From the NCBI RefSeq assembly GCF_002077155.1, contig NZ_CP015027.1:1218501-1282500 (forward strand): a stretch of 64,000 bases of DNA, written 5' to 3'. The position numbers were made by a program, and so were the translations under genes. Shown here piece by piece: positions 1-9,670 of this stretch; within the stretch, counting starts at the first letter, position 1; each line of letters starts with the position of its first letter. Below the pieces are notes generated by a model. The model searched no databases and was not told the origin of the DNA. It saw only the letters and a program-made list of their open reading frames with translations. Source of the DNA: Sporosarcina sp. P33 (GTDB lineage: Bacteria > Bacillota > Bacilli > Bacillales_A > Planococcaceae).

Positions 1-112
1 GGTGGCCAAAATCAGTCAGCTCCATAATCGGAATAAACCATTCCCACAGTAAAATCGCGCTCAATATGTATAAAAATATAAGCACTTTCCAGCTCATTCG
101 TTGTTTCTTCAT
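1..112 (-). CDS. Transglutaminase-like membrane protein, N-terminal fragment (YebA-type)
   Basis: Only the first 37 codons lie in the window; the gene runs off the left edge. The start ATG overlaps the stop of the DUF58 gene (ATGA), so the two are translationally coupled. The visible peptide begins MKKQRMSWK and enters a hydrophobic helix (about residues 9-25), as expected for the first membrane segment of the large transglutaminase-domain proteins that follow MoxR and DUF58 genes in Bacillales (yeaC-yeaD-yebA order in B. subtilis). The identity is inferred from gene order; the catalytic domain is not visible. Confidence 0.6.
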   Translation of the reverse strand, partial: MKKQRMSWKVLIFLYILSAILLWEWFIPIMELTDFGH

Positions 113-1287
113 ACTGCCACCGCCTCTTTCAGCGCCACGGCACGATCAGACGGGTGAACGAATCGCACTTTGACGCCCAGCTGCTTCACTTGGCTGACAA
201 CCGAATCCATTCTTTTTACTTCCTCTTCATCCGTAATCATCACAAAACAAACCATGCCTGACGGATTACGGTAAAAATGCAGCACCCGGCGGATAAAATC
301 TAAGCGAAGAGCGGCTGTAACAACAAGCAACGCGTCTTCAGATACCGCCTTCTCCGTCGGCAGCAAGACGCGGTGCGCATCATCAGAGTGAATTTTAGCC
401 AAGTGAACTAATGCCTGTCTGGTCTGATCGGCCGATTGCATACGCGGAAATAAGGATGGCTGAGAACTCGCTGTCATGAATGTCAGCTTGGCCTGATGCT
501 CTCTTGCTGAGACGACTATGGACGCAGCGAACTCTACTGCGTCTTCAAACGCCTCTGATTTACCGCAGTCAAGCAGCACAGTATATTGTTCAGAACGCTG
601 CTCATCAAATTCCTTCGTCATCAGCTTCGAAGTGCGCGCAAATGATTTCCAGTGAATCAAGGATATCCGGTCGCCGGGCGCGTATTCCCTTACACTCGAA
701 GGAGTCGTTGCATCCTTTGCCGGCGTATAAGCTGAAAGCCGCTGACCACCTCTTGTTCCGCCAGCAGCTGACTGATACATCAGACCGGTTACGTTCGGGT
801 AGACCAGGAACGTGTCATGCACAGCAAATACTTCTTTTTTTCTTATCCAATTAAAAAAATCCACCAGTTCAATTTTAACCGCAGGCAACGTATATTCGCC
901 GCGTGTAAGATCCTTAAGCACATAAGAATATTCGTATGTCCTCCTGAAGCCGATCAGCGCCATTTGCCTCACTGTCCGTGTCTGTTTCGCATGTATCCGT
1001 TTATCCGCAAGAATTATATACGGCAAAGGAAATGGCCACTTTCTTTTAATAATCAGACGGATCACCGCCTGCCCGTTACGCATTATATGGCGGTCCTCAA
1101 TATGCCGTTCCACACGTATATCACGCATTGGATACAAATATAGCAGGATGGAGTACGCGACAAACGGCACCAGCATGTAGAAAATAAACCAGCTGACAAA
1201 TCCTCCCTGAAATTTCGCGAATGCATAGGCGGTTACCCCGATTGCCAGAACGCCCGCAAACCGGCCGAATGATTTCAAATGTTTCAT
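109..1287 (-). CDS. DUF58 domain protein (YeaD-like)
   Basis: This 392-residue protein has two hydrophobic segments near the N-terminus (about residues 10-25 and 30-52) followed by a cytoplasmic DUF58 region. The DUF58 hallmark is visible around residues 200-215 as REYAPGDRISLIHWKSFART, followed by a von Willebrand A-like part. Proteins of this family are almost always partnered with MoxR AAA+ ATPases and are thought to act in assembly or maturation of envelope or metalloprotein complexes; the exact substrate is unknown. The gene overlaps the MoxR gene upstream and the transglutaminase gene downstream by four bases each, indicating one operon. Confidence 0.9.
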   Translation of the reverse strand: MKHLKSFGRFAGVLAIGVTAYAFAKFQGGFVSWFIFYMLVPFVAYSILLYLYPMRDIRVERHIEDRHIMRNGQAVIRLIIKRKWPFPLPYIILADKRIHAKQTRTVRQMALIGFRRTYEYSYVLKDLTRGEYTLPAVKIELVDFFNWIRKKEVFAVHDTFLVYPNVTGLMYQSAAGGTRGGQRLSAYTPAKDATTPSSVREYAPGDRISLIHWKSFARTSKLMTKEFDEQRSEQYTVLLDCGKSEAFEDAVEFAASIVVSAREHQAKLTFMTASSQPSLFPRMQSADQTRQALVHLAKIHSDDAHRVLLPTEKAVSEDALLVVTAALRLDFIRRVLHFYRNPSGMVCFVMITDEEEVKRMDSVVSQVKQLGVKVRFVHPSDRAVALKEAVAV

Positions 1288-2234
1288 ATAGTAGCAGACC
1301 TGCGGTTCACCGGCACTTCCAGCCGGCCAAGAATATCCCTGATGATGCCCGCGGCTTCCACCCCTTCATATTTAGCTTCCGGACGCAATATCAGCCGATG
1401 TGAGAAGGCGTATGGCGCCAAATATTGCACGTCGTCCGGCAAGACAAACGTACGCCCTTTCACAAATGCATAGGCCTGGCACGCTTTCATCAATGCCAAT
1501 GACCCCCGCGGACTGACACCCAATGCCACTGAATGATGGCAGCGTGTCGCTTCTGCGCAATCTACTATGTAAGAAATAATTGTGTCATCTACCGTGACTT
1601 CCTGCACATCCCGCTGTAATTTGAGCAATTCTTCTACTGTCAGAACAGCTTTAATTTGATTAACCGGAATCTGCTGTTCCGCCCGCTTCAATAACTCCAT
1701 TTCCTGCTGTTTAGTCGGATAGCCCATTTTCAATTTAAAAATAAAGCGATCCAATTGCGCTTCGGGCAGAGGGTAGGTCCCCTCATATTCAATGGGGTTT
1801 TGGGTCGCCATGACAAAAAAAGGTTTGGGCAGCTGGATAGTTGTGCCATCGACGGTAATCGACGCTTCTTCCATTCCTTCCAGCAGCGCCGCCTGTGTTT
1901 TTGGGGAGGTTCGGTTAATTTCATCCGCCAGTACGATATTACCGATCAGGGGACCCGGACGAAATTCGAATTGCATCGTTTGCGGGTTGTAGATCGAAAC
2001 ACCCGATACATCAGAAGGAAGCAGATCAGGCGTAAATTGAATTCGTTTAAACTGGGCACCGATTGATGTAGCAAGAGCTCTCACCAGCATAGTTTTTCCG
2101 ACACCCGGCACATCCTCCAGCAATACGTGCCCTCCTGCCAGCAGCGCCGTAATACTTAATTCCGCAATATCACGCTTGCCGACAATGACTTTTTCTATAT
2201 TATTCAGCAGTTGTTCGATCCTTTGTGAATGCAT
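1284..2234 (-). CDS. MoxR-family AAA+ ATPase (YeaC-like)
   Basis: This MoxR-type ATPase of 316 residues has a Walker A motif (GVGKT, residues 44-48), a Walker B/MoxR signature (LADEINR near residue 105) and the downstream ATQNPIE sensor-type motif. The reading frame is open for 43 more codons upstream, but these run back through the nadE terminator hairpin. The ATG at 2234 is preceded by GGAGGAG at good spacing and gives the usual family length, so I chose it. MoxR proteins act as chaperone-like ATPases with their DUF58 partner, here encoded immediately downstream with an ATGA overlap. Promoter not identified. Confidence 0.92.
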   Translation of the reverse strand: MHSQRIEQLLNNIEKVIVGKRDIAELSITALLAGGHVLLEDVPGVGKTMLVRALATSIGAQFKRIQFTPDLLPSDVSGVSIYNPQTMQFEFRPGPLIGNIVLADEINRTSPKTQAALLEGMEEASITVDGTTIQLPKPFFVMATQNPIEYEGTYPLPEAQLDRFIFKLKMGYPTKQQEMELLKRAEQQIPVNQIKAVLTVEELLKLQRDVQEVTVDDTIISYIVDCAEATRCHHSVALGVSPRGSLALMKACQAYAFVKGRTFVLPDDVQYLAPYAFSHRLILRPEAKYEGVEAAGIIRDILGRLEVPVNRRSATI

Positions 2235-2314
2235 AATTGTTCTCCTCCGCCACGAACTGAATCCGTTTTTATATGAAACCATCATACCTGAAACAAATAA
2301 GCCCGACAAACAGA

Positions 2315-2354
2315 AAAACTGCCGGCCCTTTATCTGATAAAGGCCGGCAGTTTT
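2315..2354 (-). terminator. Rho-independent terminator of nadE
   Basis: A long GC-rich stem (AAAACTGCCGGCC... pairing with ...GGCCGGCAGTTTT, one bulged base) starts at the nadE stop codon and ends in a U-rich run on the minus strand. It separates nadE from the MoxR operon. Confidence 0.85.
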
Positions 2355-3178
2355 CATTTCCAAAAGTCATCAAATACAGTGATTGGCAAGTGCCGCTTAT
2401 GGGCAGACCGCAAATAATGTCCTTCTATTTGTTTGCGCGCTTCATCCGACACTTCTTTACCTTCAAGATAGTCATCGATTTCTTCATACGTCACGCCTAG
2501 CGCTATTTCATCAGGGATAGCTGGCTTATTTCCTTCCAGATCAGCTGTCGGGATTTTATTGTACAGATGCGGCGGGCAATCCAGCGCTTCCAGCAGCTGT
2601 TTCCCCTGACGCTTATTCAGCCGATAGATTGGCATGAGATCTGCTGCGCCGTCACCAAATTTCGTGTAGAACCCTGTAATCGCTTCAGCCGCATGGTCTG
2701 TTCCAAGCACAACGGCATGATGAACCGCCGCCGTTGAATATTGGACCTTCATCCGCTCGCGCGCTTTCTCATTGCCTTTATCAAAGTCGGTGATGTGGAG
2801 ACCAGCCCTGCGAAGAGCCCGCTCGCTGGCATCCACGGCTTCTTTAATATCCACTGAGTAGACGATCGACGGCCTGATAAAGCGCAGCGCATCCTGGCAG
2901 TCATCTTCGTCGAATTGAACGCCATACGGTAAACGAATGGCGTAAAAGCGGTATTCTTCTGTACCCGCCTGTTCATTCAGCTCGTCGACCGCCATTTGCG
3001 CCAGCTTGCCGACCAGCGTGGAGTCCTGACCACCCGATATGCCAAGTGTGAATCCTTTCAGAAATGTATTCTTTTTCAAATAATCTTTCATGAAATCAAT
3101 GGAAGTGCGGATCTCTTGCTGCGGGTCGATTTCCGGCTTCACACGTAATGTCTGGATAATTTCTTGCTGCAATGTCAA
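2354..3178 (-). CDS. nadE: NH3-dependent NAD+ synthetase
   Basis: NadE converts deamido-NAD to NAD with ammonia and ATP, the last step of NAD synthesis. The ATP-pyrophosphatase P-loop SGGQDS is at residues 48-53, and there is no glutaminase domain, so this is the ammonia-using form. The frame is open further upstream, but the TTG at 3178 gives [10 protein letters not shown], which lines up with the remembered B. subtilis start MSMQEKI, leaves a 16-bp gap after pncB and has AGGGAAGTGG upstream. The product is then 274 residues, close to the usual 272. It is co-transcribed with pncB, making a compact Preiss-Handler salvage operon. Confidence 0.95.
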   Translation of the reverse strand: MTLQQEIIQTLRVKPEIDPQQEIRTSIDFMKDYLKKNTFLKGFTLGISGGQDSTLVGKLAQMAVDELNEQAGTEEYRFYAIRLPYGVQFDEDDCQDALRFIRPSIVYSVDIKEAVDASERALRRAGLHITDFDKGNEKARERMKVQYSTAAVHHAVVLGTDHAAEAITGFYTKFGDGAADLMPIYRLNKRQGKQLLEALDCPPHLYNKIPTADLEGNKPAIPDEIALGVTYEEIDDYLEGKEVSDEARKQIEGHYLRSAHKRHLPITVFDDFWK

Positions 3179-3194
3179 CGTTTCCACTTCCCTT

Positions 3195-4664
3195 TCATTG
3201 GTTTGTATAGTTGTCCACCATCTCATGCACTTCTTCTATATTGCGTCTTTTGTTGTCCCAGCACTTCTGACTGAGGTCGACCGGATATTCTTCGGGGTTC
3301 AATGAACGTTTATATTCTTCCCATAGCAACGAAAGGTTGTCCTGAGCAAATTCCCGGATTTTATAGACAGGCGGGTTTTCATAAACAACTTCTCCGCTGC
3401 GAATAACTTGCTGATGCAAATTGACCGCTTTAAAGTTCGTTACAAACTTTGAGATGAACGTATGCACAGGGTGAAACATTTTGATGCGCTCTTCTTTTGT
3501 CGGATCTTCATCATGCATCGTAATATAATCGCCTTCCGCTTTACCGTTCTCCAGGTCTATGATCCGGTATACCTTCTTGCGTCCAGGCGTCGTCACTTTT
3601 TCAACATTGGCAGATATTTTAATCGTATCCATCATCTCTCCGTCACCGTTTTCGATGGAGACGATTTTATATACCGCTCCAAGCGCCGGCTGATCATAAG
3701 CCGTTATCAGCTTGGTGCCGATTCCCCAGACATCGACTTGTGCGCCCTGGGCTTTCAAGTTTAAAATTGTATATTCATCTAAATCATTGGAGACGACAAT
3801 TTTCGCATCCGGGAAACCTGCTTCATCCAGCATTCGGCGTGTTTCTTTGGAAAGGAACGCAATATCACCGCTGTCCAGCCGCACCCCAATGAAGTTAATG
3901 CTGTCGCCAAGCTCTTTTGCTACCTTAATAGCTGTCGGAACACCAATTTTCAGCGTATTGTATGTATCCACTAAGAACACACAATCTTTATGACGCTGTG
4001 CATAGACTTTAAATGCCGTGTATTCGTCTTTATATGCCTGAACAAACGAATGCGCATGTGTGCCTGAAACGTCCAAGCCAAACCGTTTGCCGGCGCGCAC
4101 ATTACTCGTTGATTCGACACCGCCGATTACTGCCGCACGCGCACCCCAAATAGCTGCGTCCATTTCATGCGCTCTGCGGCTGCCGAATTCCATCACGACG
4201 TCATCCTTTACCACTTGTTTAATGCGGCTTGCTTTAGTGCTGATTAACGTTTGATAATTGACAATATTCAGCAGCGCCGTTTCAATCAGCTGCGCTTCGA
4301 TTAGATTTGCTTCGATGCGGATAATCGGTTCATTTGCAAAAACGAGCTCTCCCTCTTTCATGGAGTACACATCGCCTGTGAAACGGACGCCTTTGAGGTA
4401 GTCAAGGAAATCGTCAGCGAATCCAAGCTCTTCGCGCAAGTAGGCTAAATCACTTTCTGTGAATGAAAATTCTTCAAGATACTTCAATACATGTTCGAGA
4501 CCCGCGAATACCGCATAACCGTTGCCAAACGGGATTTTTCTGAAATACACTTCAAACACGGCTTTCCGTTCATGAATTCCGTCCGCCCAGTATGATTCGG
4601 CCATATTAATTTGGTATAAATCTGTGTGTAACGCCAAGCTGTCGTCTTGATATGATGAAGTCAT
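3195..4664 (-). CDS. pncB: Nicotinate phosphoribosyltransferase
   Basis: PncB converts nicotinate and PRPP to nicotinate mononucleotide in the Preiss-Handler NAD salvage pathway. The 489-residue protein opens with the family-typical [16 protein letters not shown] segment, and contains [13 protein letters not shown] and the RLDSGDI phosphoribosyl-binding region. The ATG at 4664 is preceded by AAGGAG and was preferred over an open extension 12 codons upstream that overlaps the promoter. nadE follows after 16 bp. The promoter (-10 TATAAT at 4699-4704) lies inside a perfect palindrome at 4690-4711, which suggests repression by an NAD-pathway regulator. Confidence 0.95.
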   Translation of the reverse strand: MTSSYQDDSLALHTDLYQINMAESYWADGIHERKAVFEVYFRKIPFGNGYAVFAGLEHVLKYLEEFSFTESDLAYLREELGFADDFLDYLKGVRFTGDVYSMKEGELVFANEPIIRIEANLIEAQLIETALLNIVNYQTLISTKASRIKQVVKDDVVMEFGSRRAHEMDAAIWGARAAVIGGVESTSNVRAGKRFGLDVSGTHAHSFVQAYKDEYTAFKVYAQRHKDCVFLVDTYNTLKIGVPTAIKVAKELGDSINFIGVRLDSGDIAFLSKETRRMLDEAGFPDAKIVVSNDLDEYTILNLKAQGAQVDVWGIGTKLITAYDQPALGAVYKIVSIENGDGEMMDTIKISANVEKVTTPGRKKVYRIIDLENGKAEGDYITMHDEDPTKEERIKMFHPVHTFISKFVTNFKAVNLHQQVIRSGEVVYENPPVYKIREFAQDNLSLLWEEYKRSLNPEEYPVDLSQKCWDNKRRNIEEVHEMVDNYTNQ

Positions 4665-4689
4665 AGTCGTCTCCTTCTTCCGTTGCAAT

Positions 4690-4711
4690 AATAGTGTCAT
4701 TATACACTATT
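4690..4711 (-). promoter_or_regulatory. Palindromic operator candidate over the pncB -10 box
   Basis: AATAGTGT-N6-ACACTATT is a perfect 8-bp inverted repeat whose centre is the TATAAT -10 box (4699-4704, minus strand), preceded by TG as in an extended -10. A repressor bound here would occlude the promoter. NiaR or NrtR are plausible candidates by pathway; the motif itself has not been matched to either. Confidence 0.6.
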
Positions 4712-4805
4712 TTCCCTGTTTCTCAGCAAAGTAACCACCTGCGCATGAAATGTTTTCTGAAACTTTTATGTAATTTAATCGTAGAATTATTACGGGGGGA
4801 TGAAT

Positions 4806-5087
4806 ATGCTCATTTACGCCATAGTGTTTATCGCGTTTTTCAGTTTTTACATTTTACAGAAATTACACGGCATTGAGAGACGGCTGGCGCGTCAGCAGTC
4901 TATGCTCGAGCAGCTGACAGAGGGTCTGCCGGGACCTGCCGTTGATGATGATTCTATTCGTTTGCTGATTATACAGGGGGAAACTGTGAAAGCAGTAAAG
5001 CGGGCGCGGGAAGTGTTCGGTTTTTCCTTGCTTGAAGCGAAGCAGTACGTCGATCAGCTGCAGGAAGAAATTGGTCCGCAGCAGTAA
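4806..5087 (+). CDS. Small membrane protein with L7/L12 C-terminal-like helix motif
   Basis: This protein of 93 residues has one N-terminal membrane helix (about residues 2-18), a short coiled linker (IERRLARQQSMLEQL) and a C-terminal stretch, AVKRAREVFGFSLLEAKQYV, resembling the ribosomal protein L7/L12 C-terminal fold found in small Bacillales membrane proteins. The second ATG (4806) fits the strong GGGGGGA ribosome binding site better than the ATG at 4800. It is monocistronic, with a terminator at 5099. The function is unknown; the fold suggestion is by eye. Confidence 0.75.
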   Translation: MLIYAIVFIAFFSFYILQKLHGIERRLARQQSMLEQLTEGLPGPAVDDDSIRLLIIQGETVKAVKRAREVFGFSLLEAKQYVDQLQEEIGPQQ

Positions 5088-5098
5088 AAAATATAAAT

Positions 5099-5135
5099 GG
5101 AAGACCCATCTCTGCGGGATAGGTCTTCCGTTTTA
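5099..5135 (+). terminator. Terminator after the small L7/L12-like gene
   Basis: GGAAGACC(C)AT...AT(A)GGTCTTCC hairpin followed by GTTTTATT on the plus strand, twelve bases after the stop codon. Confidence 0.75.
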
Positions 5136-5176
5136 TTCAGTGAATTTCAATAACTATTCCCGTTTTCTGCGGAATT

Positions 5177-5893
5177 TCAACAATCATCTATTACGATGTA
5201 CATTGCTTTTACAGGGCCGTGTACACCGATGACCAGATTCATCTCGATATCTGCAGAGTTGCTTGGACCCGTAATAAAGTTGATGCAAGATGGAACTTGC
5301 CCGCCTTCATCCAGTTTCTGCCGGATCATATCCGATGCCTGAGTAATTCTTGGAACCAGCGTACTTTTCGGAACCAGCGCGATGTAATGTGCAGGCAGCA
5401 GGCTGACCGAACGTCCTTTATCCGCACTGCTGAACAGGACGACTGTACCTGATTCCGCAAGGGTCATGTCGCTGAACGTAATGCCGATATTGGCCTGCTC
5501 GGCAAGCTCAATATTTTTATCCCCAAGAGAAACATCCCAACTATTGACGGTAATTTGTTCTGAAGGCCATATGGTATCCAGCAGCTCATCTAATCCATAT
5601 TCTGCAAATCGGTCATCTTTCCAAAGCGACAACGGACCCCCGCCATATCTGTTTACTGCTTCATGCAGCACGGTGGGCAGCTCAGCTTTCTTTGTCTCAA
5701 TTAAATCGGTATGAATTTGTTTGCATTGTGCACGCAGCACTTCCAGCAATTCATCGGCCGAAGCATCCTGCAGTACTTTGCGTTGCGGCTGATATTTCCA
5801 CACAGGCTTGTCTGCATTCATTTTCGGTTCACGGCCTAACTGCGCGGCGATTGATGAAAGGAAACTTTCGCGGTTTTGAATGGTTCCGGCCAT
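5177..5893 (-). CDS. lutC: L-lactate utilization protein LutC
   Basis: LutC/YkgG-family protein, third subunit of the LutABC L-lactate oxidation complex, which converts lactate to pyruvate in the cytoplasm. Family features are the N-terminal GTIQNRESFL and the conserved GITFSDMTLAESGTVVL and GPSNSADIEMNLVIGVHGP blocks. An ATG at 5899 overlaps the lutB stop as ATGA, but the ATG two codons later at 5893 sits nine bases after AAAGGGGG and matches the usual family start better. The choice adds or removes two residues only. No clear terminator was seen between its stop and the convergent terminator at 5099-5135. Confidence 0.93.
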   Translation of the reverse strand: MAGTIQNRESFLSSIAAQLGREPKMNADKPVWKYQPQRKVLQDASADELLEVLRAQCKQIHTDLIETKKAELPTVLHEAVNRYGGGPLSLWKDDRFAEYGLDELLDTIWPSEQITVNSWDVSLGDKNIELAEQANIGITFSDMTLAESGTVVLFSSADKGRSVSLLPAHYIALVPKSTLVPRITQASDMIRQKLDEGGQVPSCINFITGPSNSADIEMNLVIGVHGPVKAMYIVIDDC

Positions 5894-5895
5894 AG

Positions 5896-7317
5896 TCATT
5901 CGCCCCCTTTCTGATCATAGAACCAGTCCCGGAAACGGGTGTTGCCGACTGCCGGGAATTCCCGCAAATCTGTCCATTCTTTCAATGGACCGGGACCTGT
6001 TGAAATCCGGTCATTTTTCGTCAGCGGCTTCATTGCAGCAGCCGCCATCTTCGCTCCCATGGAATACAGCGGATTGGAAGACGCACCAATTCCAAATGCT
6101 TTCATCGCAAGCCGTTCGGAAATAGGCGAACGCCCTTCTTCTTCAACGATGATTCTGCGATGTGTATGAAGCAGTTCATGAAGAGGAATTTTCACAGGAC
6201 AGGCATCTGTGCAGGCTCCGCATAATGTGGAAGCAAACGGCAGCTCTTTGAAGTCATCATATCCGCCGAGCAGCGGTGACAGTACCGCGCCGATTGGACC
6301 TGAATAAATCGAACCGTACGAGTGGCCGCCGATATGACGGTACACCGGACAGACATTGACACAGGCCGCACAGCGGATACATTGCAGAACTGACTGGAAT
6401 TCTGTACCGAGAATTTCGGACCGGCCATTGTCAACGATGACCAGATGGAATTCTTCCGGACCGTCCGCATCCCCTTCATCACGCGGGCCTGTCAAAGCAG
6501 TCACATAGCTTGTCAGCTTCTGTCCGACTGCACTTCGGGTCAATAAACTGACAAGCACTTCAAACTCCTCAAAGGAAGGGACCACTCTTTCCATGCCCAT
6601 CACGGTGATTTGCGTTTTCGGTAATGCAGATACAAGTCTCGCATTTCCTTCATTGGTCACCAGGCTGATTGAACCCGTATCCGCTATCGCAAAATTACAG
6701 CCCGTAATACCAATATCCGCATCCAAAAATTCTTGACGAAGCATTTCCCGGGCATGCAGCGCCAGTTCTTCAGGCTTGGATGTGCGGCGGTACCCCAATT
6801 TTTCTTCAAACACTTCCCGAATCTGTTCTCTGTTTTTATGAAGCGCCGGTGCTACGATATGAGAAGGCGGATCATGATCATCTATTTGCAAAATATACTC
6901 TCCCAAATCAGTCTCAATTACTTCGCAGCCCGCTTCTTCGAGAACCGTATTCAAATTAATTTCTTCCGTGACCATCGATTTCGACTTCACAACTTTCTTC
7001 CCGTCTTTTTTCTCGATGACCTCCCTGACGTACGCACTTGCTTCTTCGGCAGTCTTGGCGAAAAACACATGACCGCCGCGTGCTGCCACATTTTCACTCA
7101 GCTGATGCAAATAATAGTCCAGGTTTTCGAGCACATGCTGACGGATTTCTTCTCCATGCGAACGCCATTCTTCCCAATTCCCCAGCTCTTCCGCTGCATC
7201 GAGCCTTCTGCCGTGCAATCGTTCTTGCGCGCCTGCTACTGCCTGCCGCATAAATTCGTCAGAAATATTATCTTTAGTACGATCCGTAAAGTTCTTCTTG
7301 CTGAATTTCATAGCCAT
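5896..7317 (-). CDS. lutB: L-lactate utilization iron-sulfur protein LutB
   Basis: LutB is the large iron-sulfur subunit of the lactate oxidation complex. In this 473-residue protein the N-terminal LUD-type domain is followed by two ferredoxin-like cysteine clusters: C313xxC316xxC319xxxC323P and C366xxC369xxxC373P, the latter lacking one of four cysteines in the simple spacing, with another cysteine presumably supplied elsewhere. AGGTG precedes the ATG at proper distance. It overlaps lutC by a few bases and follows lutA by 22 bp, forming the lutABC operon. Confidence 0.95.
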   Translation of the reverse strand: MAMKFSKKNFTDRTKDNISDEFMRQAVAGAQERLHGRRLDAAEELGNWEEWRSHGEEIRQHVLENLDYYLHQLSENVAARGGHVFFAKTAEEASAYVREVIEKKDGKKVVKSKSMVTEEINLNTVLEEAGCEVIETDLGEYILQIDDHDPPSHIVAPALHKNREQIREVFEEKLGYRRTSKPEELALHAREMLRQEFLDADIGITGCNFAIADTGSISLVTNEGNARLVSALPKTQITVMGMERVVPSFEEFEVLVSLLTRSAVGQKLTSYVTALTGPRDEGDADGPEEFHLVIVDNGRSEILGTEFQSVLQCIRCAACVNVCPVYRHIGGHSYGSIYSGPIGAVLSPLLGGYDDFKELPFASTLCGACTDACPVKIPLHELLHTHRRIIVEEEGRSPISERLAMKAFGIGASSNPLYSMGAKMAAAAMKPLTKNDRISTGPGPLKEWTDLREFPAVGNTRFRDWFYDQKGGE

Positions 7318-7339
7318 CTCGCATCACCTCATTTCTGAT

Positions 7340-8059
7340 TTATTCGTGACTGTTCAGTACTTGCGCGATATGCATGACCCGGATCGGCTTACCCGAACGC
7401 TCAGCGCGTCCTCCGATATTCATCAGGCAGCCGCAGTCTGCACCAATTACATAATCTGCTTCCGTCATGATGGCGCTGTTCACCTTCTCATCTACCATCT
7501 GTTCAGAAATGTCGCCCATTTTAACGGAGAATGTTCCGCCAAAGCCGCAGCAATTATGTGCGTTCGGCAACGGGATCATCTCGAGTCCCTCCACTTGCGC
7601 CAGCAATTTCCCCGGCTCTTCCTTGGCGCCAAGTAATCGGGTCATATGGCAGGATGGATGATACGTTGCTTTTCCTGTCAGTTTCGCTCCTACATTTTCT
7701 GTCTTTAGAACATTGACAAGAAATTGCGTGAACTCATACGTTTTGTCTGCCAGCTCTTGCGCTCTCGGCAGCCACTTCGGATCATCCTTAAATACGTCCG
7801 GATATAATTTAAACATCGCGGCACAGGATCCGGAGGGGGTCACTACATAGTCAGCTCCTTCAAATGCCTTGATCATATTCTTCATAGCGGATTTTGAGCT
7901 TTCTACATATCCGCTGTTATAGGCCGGCTGTCCGCAGCAGACTTGGCCTTTAGGAAATGACAGTTCACAACCTTGTTTCTCCAATACTTCCGCCATGTCT
8001 TTGCCGGTCTCTGCATAAAACATATCCACCAGACAAGTAATAAATAAACTTACTTTCAT
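7340..8059 (-). CDS. lutA: L-lactate utilization protein LutA (CCG-domain)
   Basis: LutA carries two cysteine-rich CCG domains, visible as [14 protein letters not shown] and [11 protein letters not shown], which bind an unusual iron-sulfur cluster in this family. It is the first gene of the lutABC operon. The reading frame opens with two in-frame ATGs; the second (8059), giving [14 protein letters not shown], is seven bases after GAGGTG and matches the remembered B. subtilis LutA N-terminus, so I use it (239 residues). A LutR-type operator lies 41 bp upstream of this start. Confidence 0.95.
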   Translation of the reverse strand: MKVSLFITCLVDMFYAETGKDMAEVLEKQGCELSFPKGQVCCGQPAYNSGYVESSKSAMKNMIKAFEGADYVVTPSGSCAAMFKLYPDVFKDDPKWLPRAQELADKTYEFTQFLVNVLKTENVGAKLTGKATYHPSCHMTRLLGAKEEPGKLLAQVEGLEMIPLPNAHNCCGFGGTFSVKMGDISEQMVDEKVNSAIMTEADYVIGADCGCLMNIGGRAERSGKPIRVMHIAQVLNSHE

Positions 8060-8099
8060 TTTCATTCACCTCATTTTGGGAATTTCTCTAGTCAACAGG

Positions 8100-8110
8100 T
8101 CATCAGATGA
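8100..8110 (-). promoter_or_regulatory. LutR-type operator in front of lutABC
   Basis: TCATCAGATGA is a perfect TCATC-N1-GATGA palindrome, the form I recall as the B. subtilis LutR operator. It sits in the lutA leader between a -10-like TATGCT and the lutA start, and the lutR-like gene is adjacent, so lactate-relieved repression is likely. Confidence 0.8.
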
Positions 8111-8175
8111 CTTAATTATTTTCTAGCATACTATAGATCTTTTCATATGAACAGACGTTTACTATATTTTCTGAT

Positions 8176-8204
8176 AAAAAAATCACCCGCATATAGAACG
8201 GGTG
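8176..8204 (-). terminator. Terminator of the lutR-like gene
   Basis: CACCCG-loop-CGGGTG stem followed on the minus strand by seven U residues, just after the lutR stop and before the lutABC promoter region. Confidence 0.85.
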
Positions 8205-8211
8205 AAACGGA

Positions 8212-8934
8212 TTATGGATGTAACGTGCGCATATACTCGGATAAAACTGATTCTACATTTTGTAAATGTGCCTGCATATTCAGTGCCGCAGCATCAGGCG
8301 ATTGATTTTTGATGGCTGTAAGTATTGCTTCGTGCTCTTCATGCAGACGGTCTGCGGCCGCAGTCTTCGAATACAGACAAATTCTTCGCGTTTCTCTCAT
8401 GGATTCACTCATTAAATCTGATACGTGATTCATCAGACTGACCAAGATCGGATTGCCGCTTGCACGGGCAACTGCAAAATGAAAATCTAAATCTGCTTTT
8501 TCACCCAGGACGATATCGCCTGCGTGTTGTTTCATTTCAACTAGAGCTTCTTCCATCTTTACTAGATCCTCATCTGTTCTATTAACAGCCGCCGCGTGTG
8601 CAGCCCCTGCTTCTAATATTTTTCGGACGCCAAGCAAATGAAAAACATCTTCTTCGCTCATGAGCATCGCGCTATGAAGAGGGAACTTCAGGCCGTCTGA
8701 TGAAAATTCCAATACATACGTCCCTTCCCCCTGACGCATTTCAATTAAGCCCATCGCCCGTAAGGATGTCAAGGCCTCCCGGACAGCCGATCTTCCTACA
8801 TTGAAATTTTGTGCCAGCTGCTGGACAGAATCTAATTTATCTCCAGGCTTTAATTTTCCGGACCGGATCAGATGAACCAATGCATCTGCTACTTCTTCAT
8901 ATATCTTTTTAGGCTTAATCTGCTTATATTGCAA
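8212..8934 (-). CDS. lutR: GntR/FadR-family regulator of lactate utilization (LutR-like)
   Basis: This is an FadR-subgroup GntR regulator of 240 residues. The N-terminal winged helix contains KKIYEEVADALVHLI and NVGRSAVREALTSLRAMGLIE; an all-helical FCD ligand domain follows, with metal-site-like residues in DLDFHFAVARASGN. The TTG at 8934 (MQYKQIKPKK...) is eight bases after AGGAG and reproduces the LutR family start; upstream in-frame GTG and TTG codons are less well placed. It lies directly upstream of lutABC in the same orientation with its own terminator between, and is the obvious candidate to bind 8100-8110. Confidence 0.85.
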   Translation of the reverse strand: MQYKQIKPKKIYEEVADALVHLIRSGKLKPGDKLDSVQQLAQNFNVGRSAVREALTSLRAMGLIEMRQGEGTYVLEFSSDGLKFPLHSAMLMSEEDVFHLLGVRKILEAGAAHAAAVNRTDEDLVKMEEALVEMKQHAGDIVLGEKADLDFHFAVARASGNPILVSLMNHVSDLMSESMRETRRICLYSKTAAADRLHEEHEAILTAIKNQSPDAAALNMQAHLQNVESVLSEYMRTLHP

Positions 8935-9141
8935 GTCATTCACTCCTGTCTCCAATATTCATTATAATCGATAATTTGAATGATAGGTTACAACATCTAA
9001 AAATTTGTGACAGACAGGCAGATACAAAAAAAAAAAACCCGCCATGGCTCTTTTTTAATTTATATATTTATCCCGGACATCGCGCACTGTCCGCAGAAAC
9101 CGCACGAGGTCTCTGATGCACGCACTGCGGTATCAGCCGGT

Positions 9142-9654
9142 TCAACAAAGTCCTGCAAATTCCTTCTCCAGACAAAGTAAGCGTTCTTTCCATTGGAGCC
9201 CATCACGATAGCCGGACAGACTTCCGTTTTTTCCAATGACCCGGTGACACGGAACTATCAGCAACAAAGGGTTTTTTCCAATTGCCGATGCAACGGCCCG
9301 GACAGCAGCCGGACGTCCGATTGATTCTGCGATATCTGAATAGGCAGCAGTTTCGCCATAGGGAATGTCCCGCAGCACTTCCCAAACAGCAAGCTGAAAT
9401 GACGTGCCGATGCTATCGAACGGTGAAACAAATTGGCGGATTTCACCGGACAAGTACTTGCTGATTTCTGCTGCAGCATCCGATAATCTGTCTGCATCCT
9501 GCATAACTGCCGCTTCACCAAACTGCCTCGACAGCCAGTTTTTCATACGTTCTTCACTGCCTTCTCCAAGACCGATGTAGCAGACACCCTTTTCAGTTGC
9601 AGCAAGCGCAACAAGGCCATGCTCTATATCAAAACTGTTCCAGTAAATCATCAT
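9142..9654 (-). CDS. ogt: Methylated-DNA--protein-cysteine methyltransferase
   Basis: This suicide alkyltransferase removes methyl groups from O6-methylguanine. The active-site motif VPCHRVIGKNGSLSGYRDG is intact (acceptor Cys near residue 136), preceded by the GRPAAVRAVASAIGKNP helix-turn-helix region. The frame has GTG, ATG and ATG candidates; the ATG at 9654 is best spaced from AAAGGCGG. It follows the two SMR genes by 16 bp and is probably the last gene of that operon, an unusual pairing of efflux and DNA repair. Confidence 0.93.
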   Translation of the reverse strand: MMIYWNSFDIEHGLVALAATEKGVCYIGLGEGSEERMKNWLSRQFGEAAVMQDADRLSDAAAEISKYLSGEIRQFVSPFDSIGTSFQLAVWEVLRDIPYGETAAYSDIAESIGRPAAVRAVASAIGKNPLLLIVPCHRVIGKNGSLSGYRDGLQWKERLLCLEKEFAGLC

Positions 9655-9670
9655 CAGCACCGCCTTTCAT

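Noticed and set aside
6733..7338. 201-codon plus-strand frame opposite lutB
   Set aside because: Composition and lack of a ribosome binding site mark it as a shadow of lutB.
9027..9060. Poly-A run followed by CCCGCCATGGCTCTTTTTT as a terminator for ogt
   Set aside because: The possible stem is only about four base pairs (GCCATGGC) and unsuitable; recorded as unexplained homopolymer sequence.
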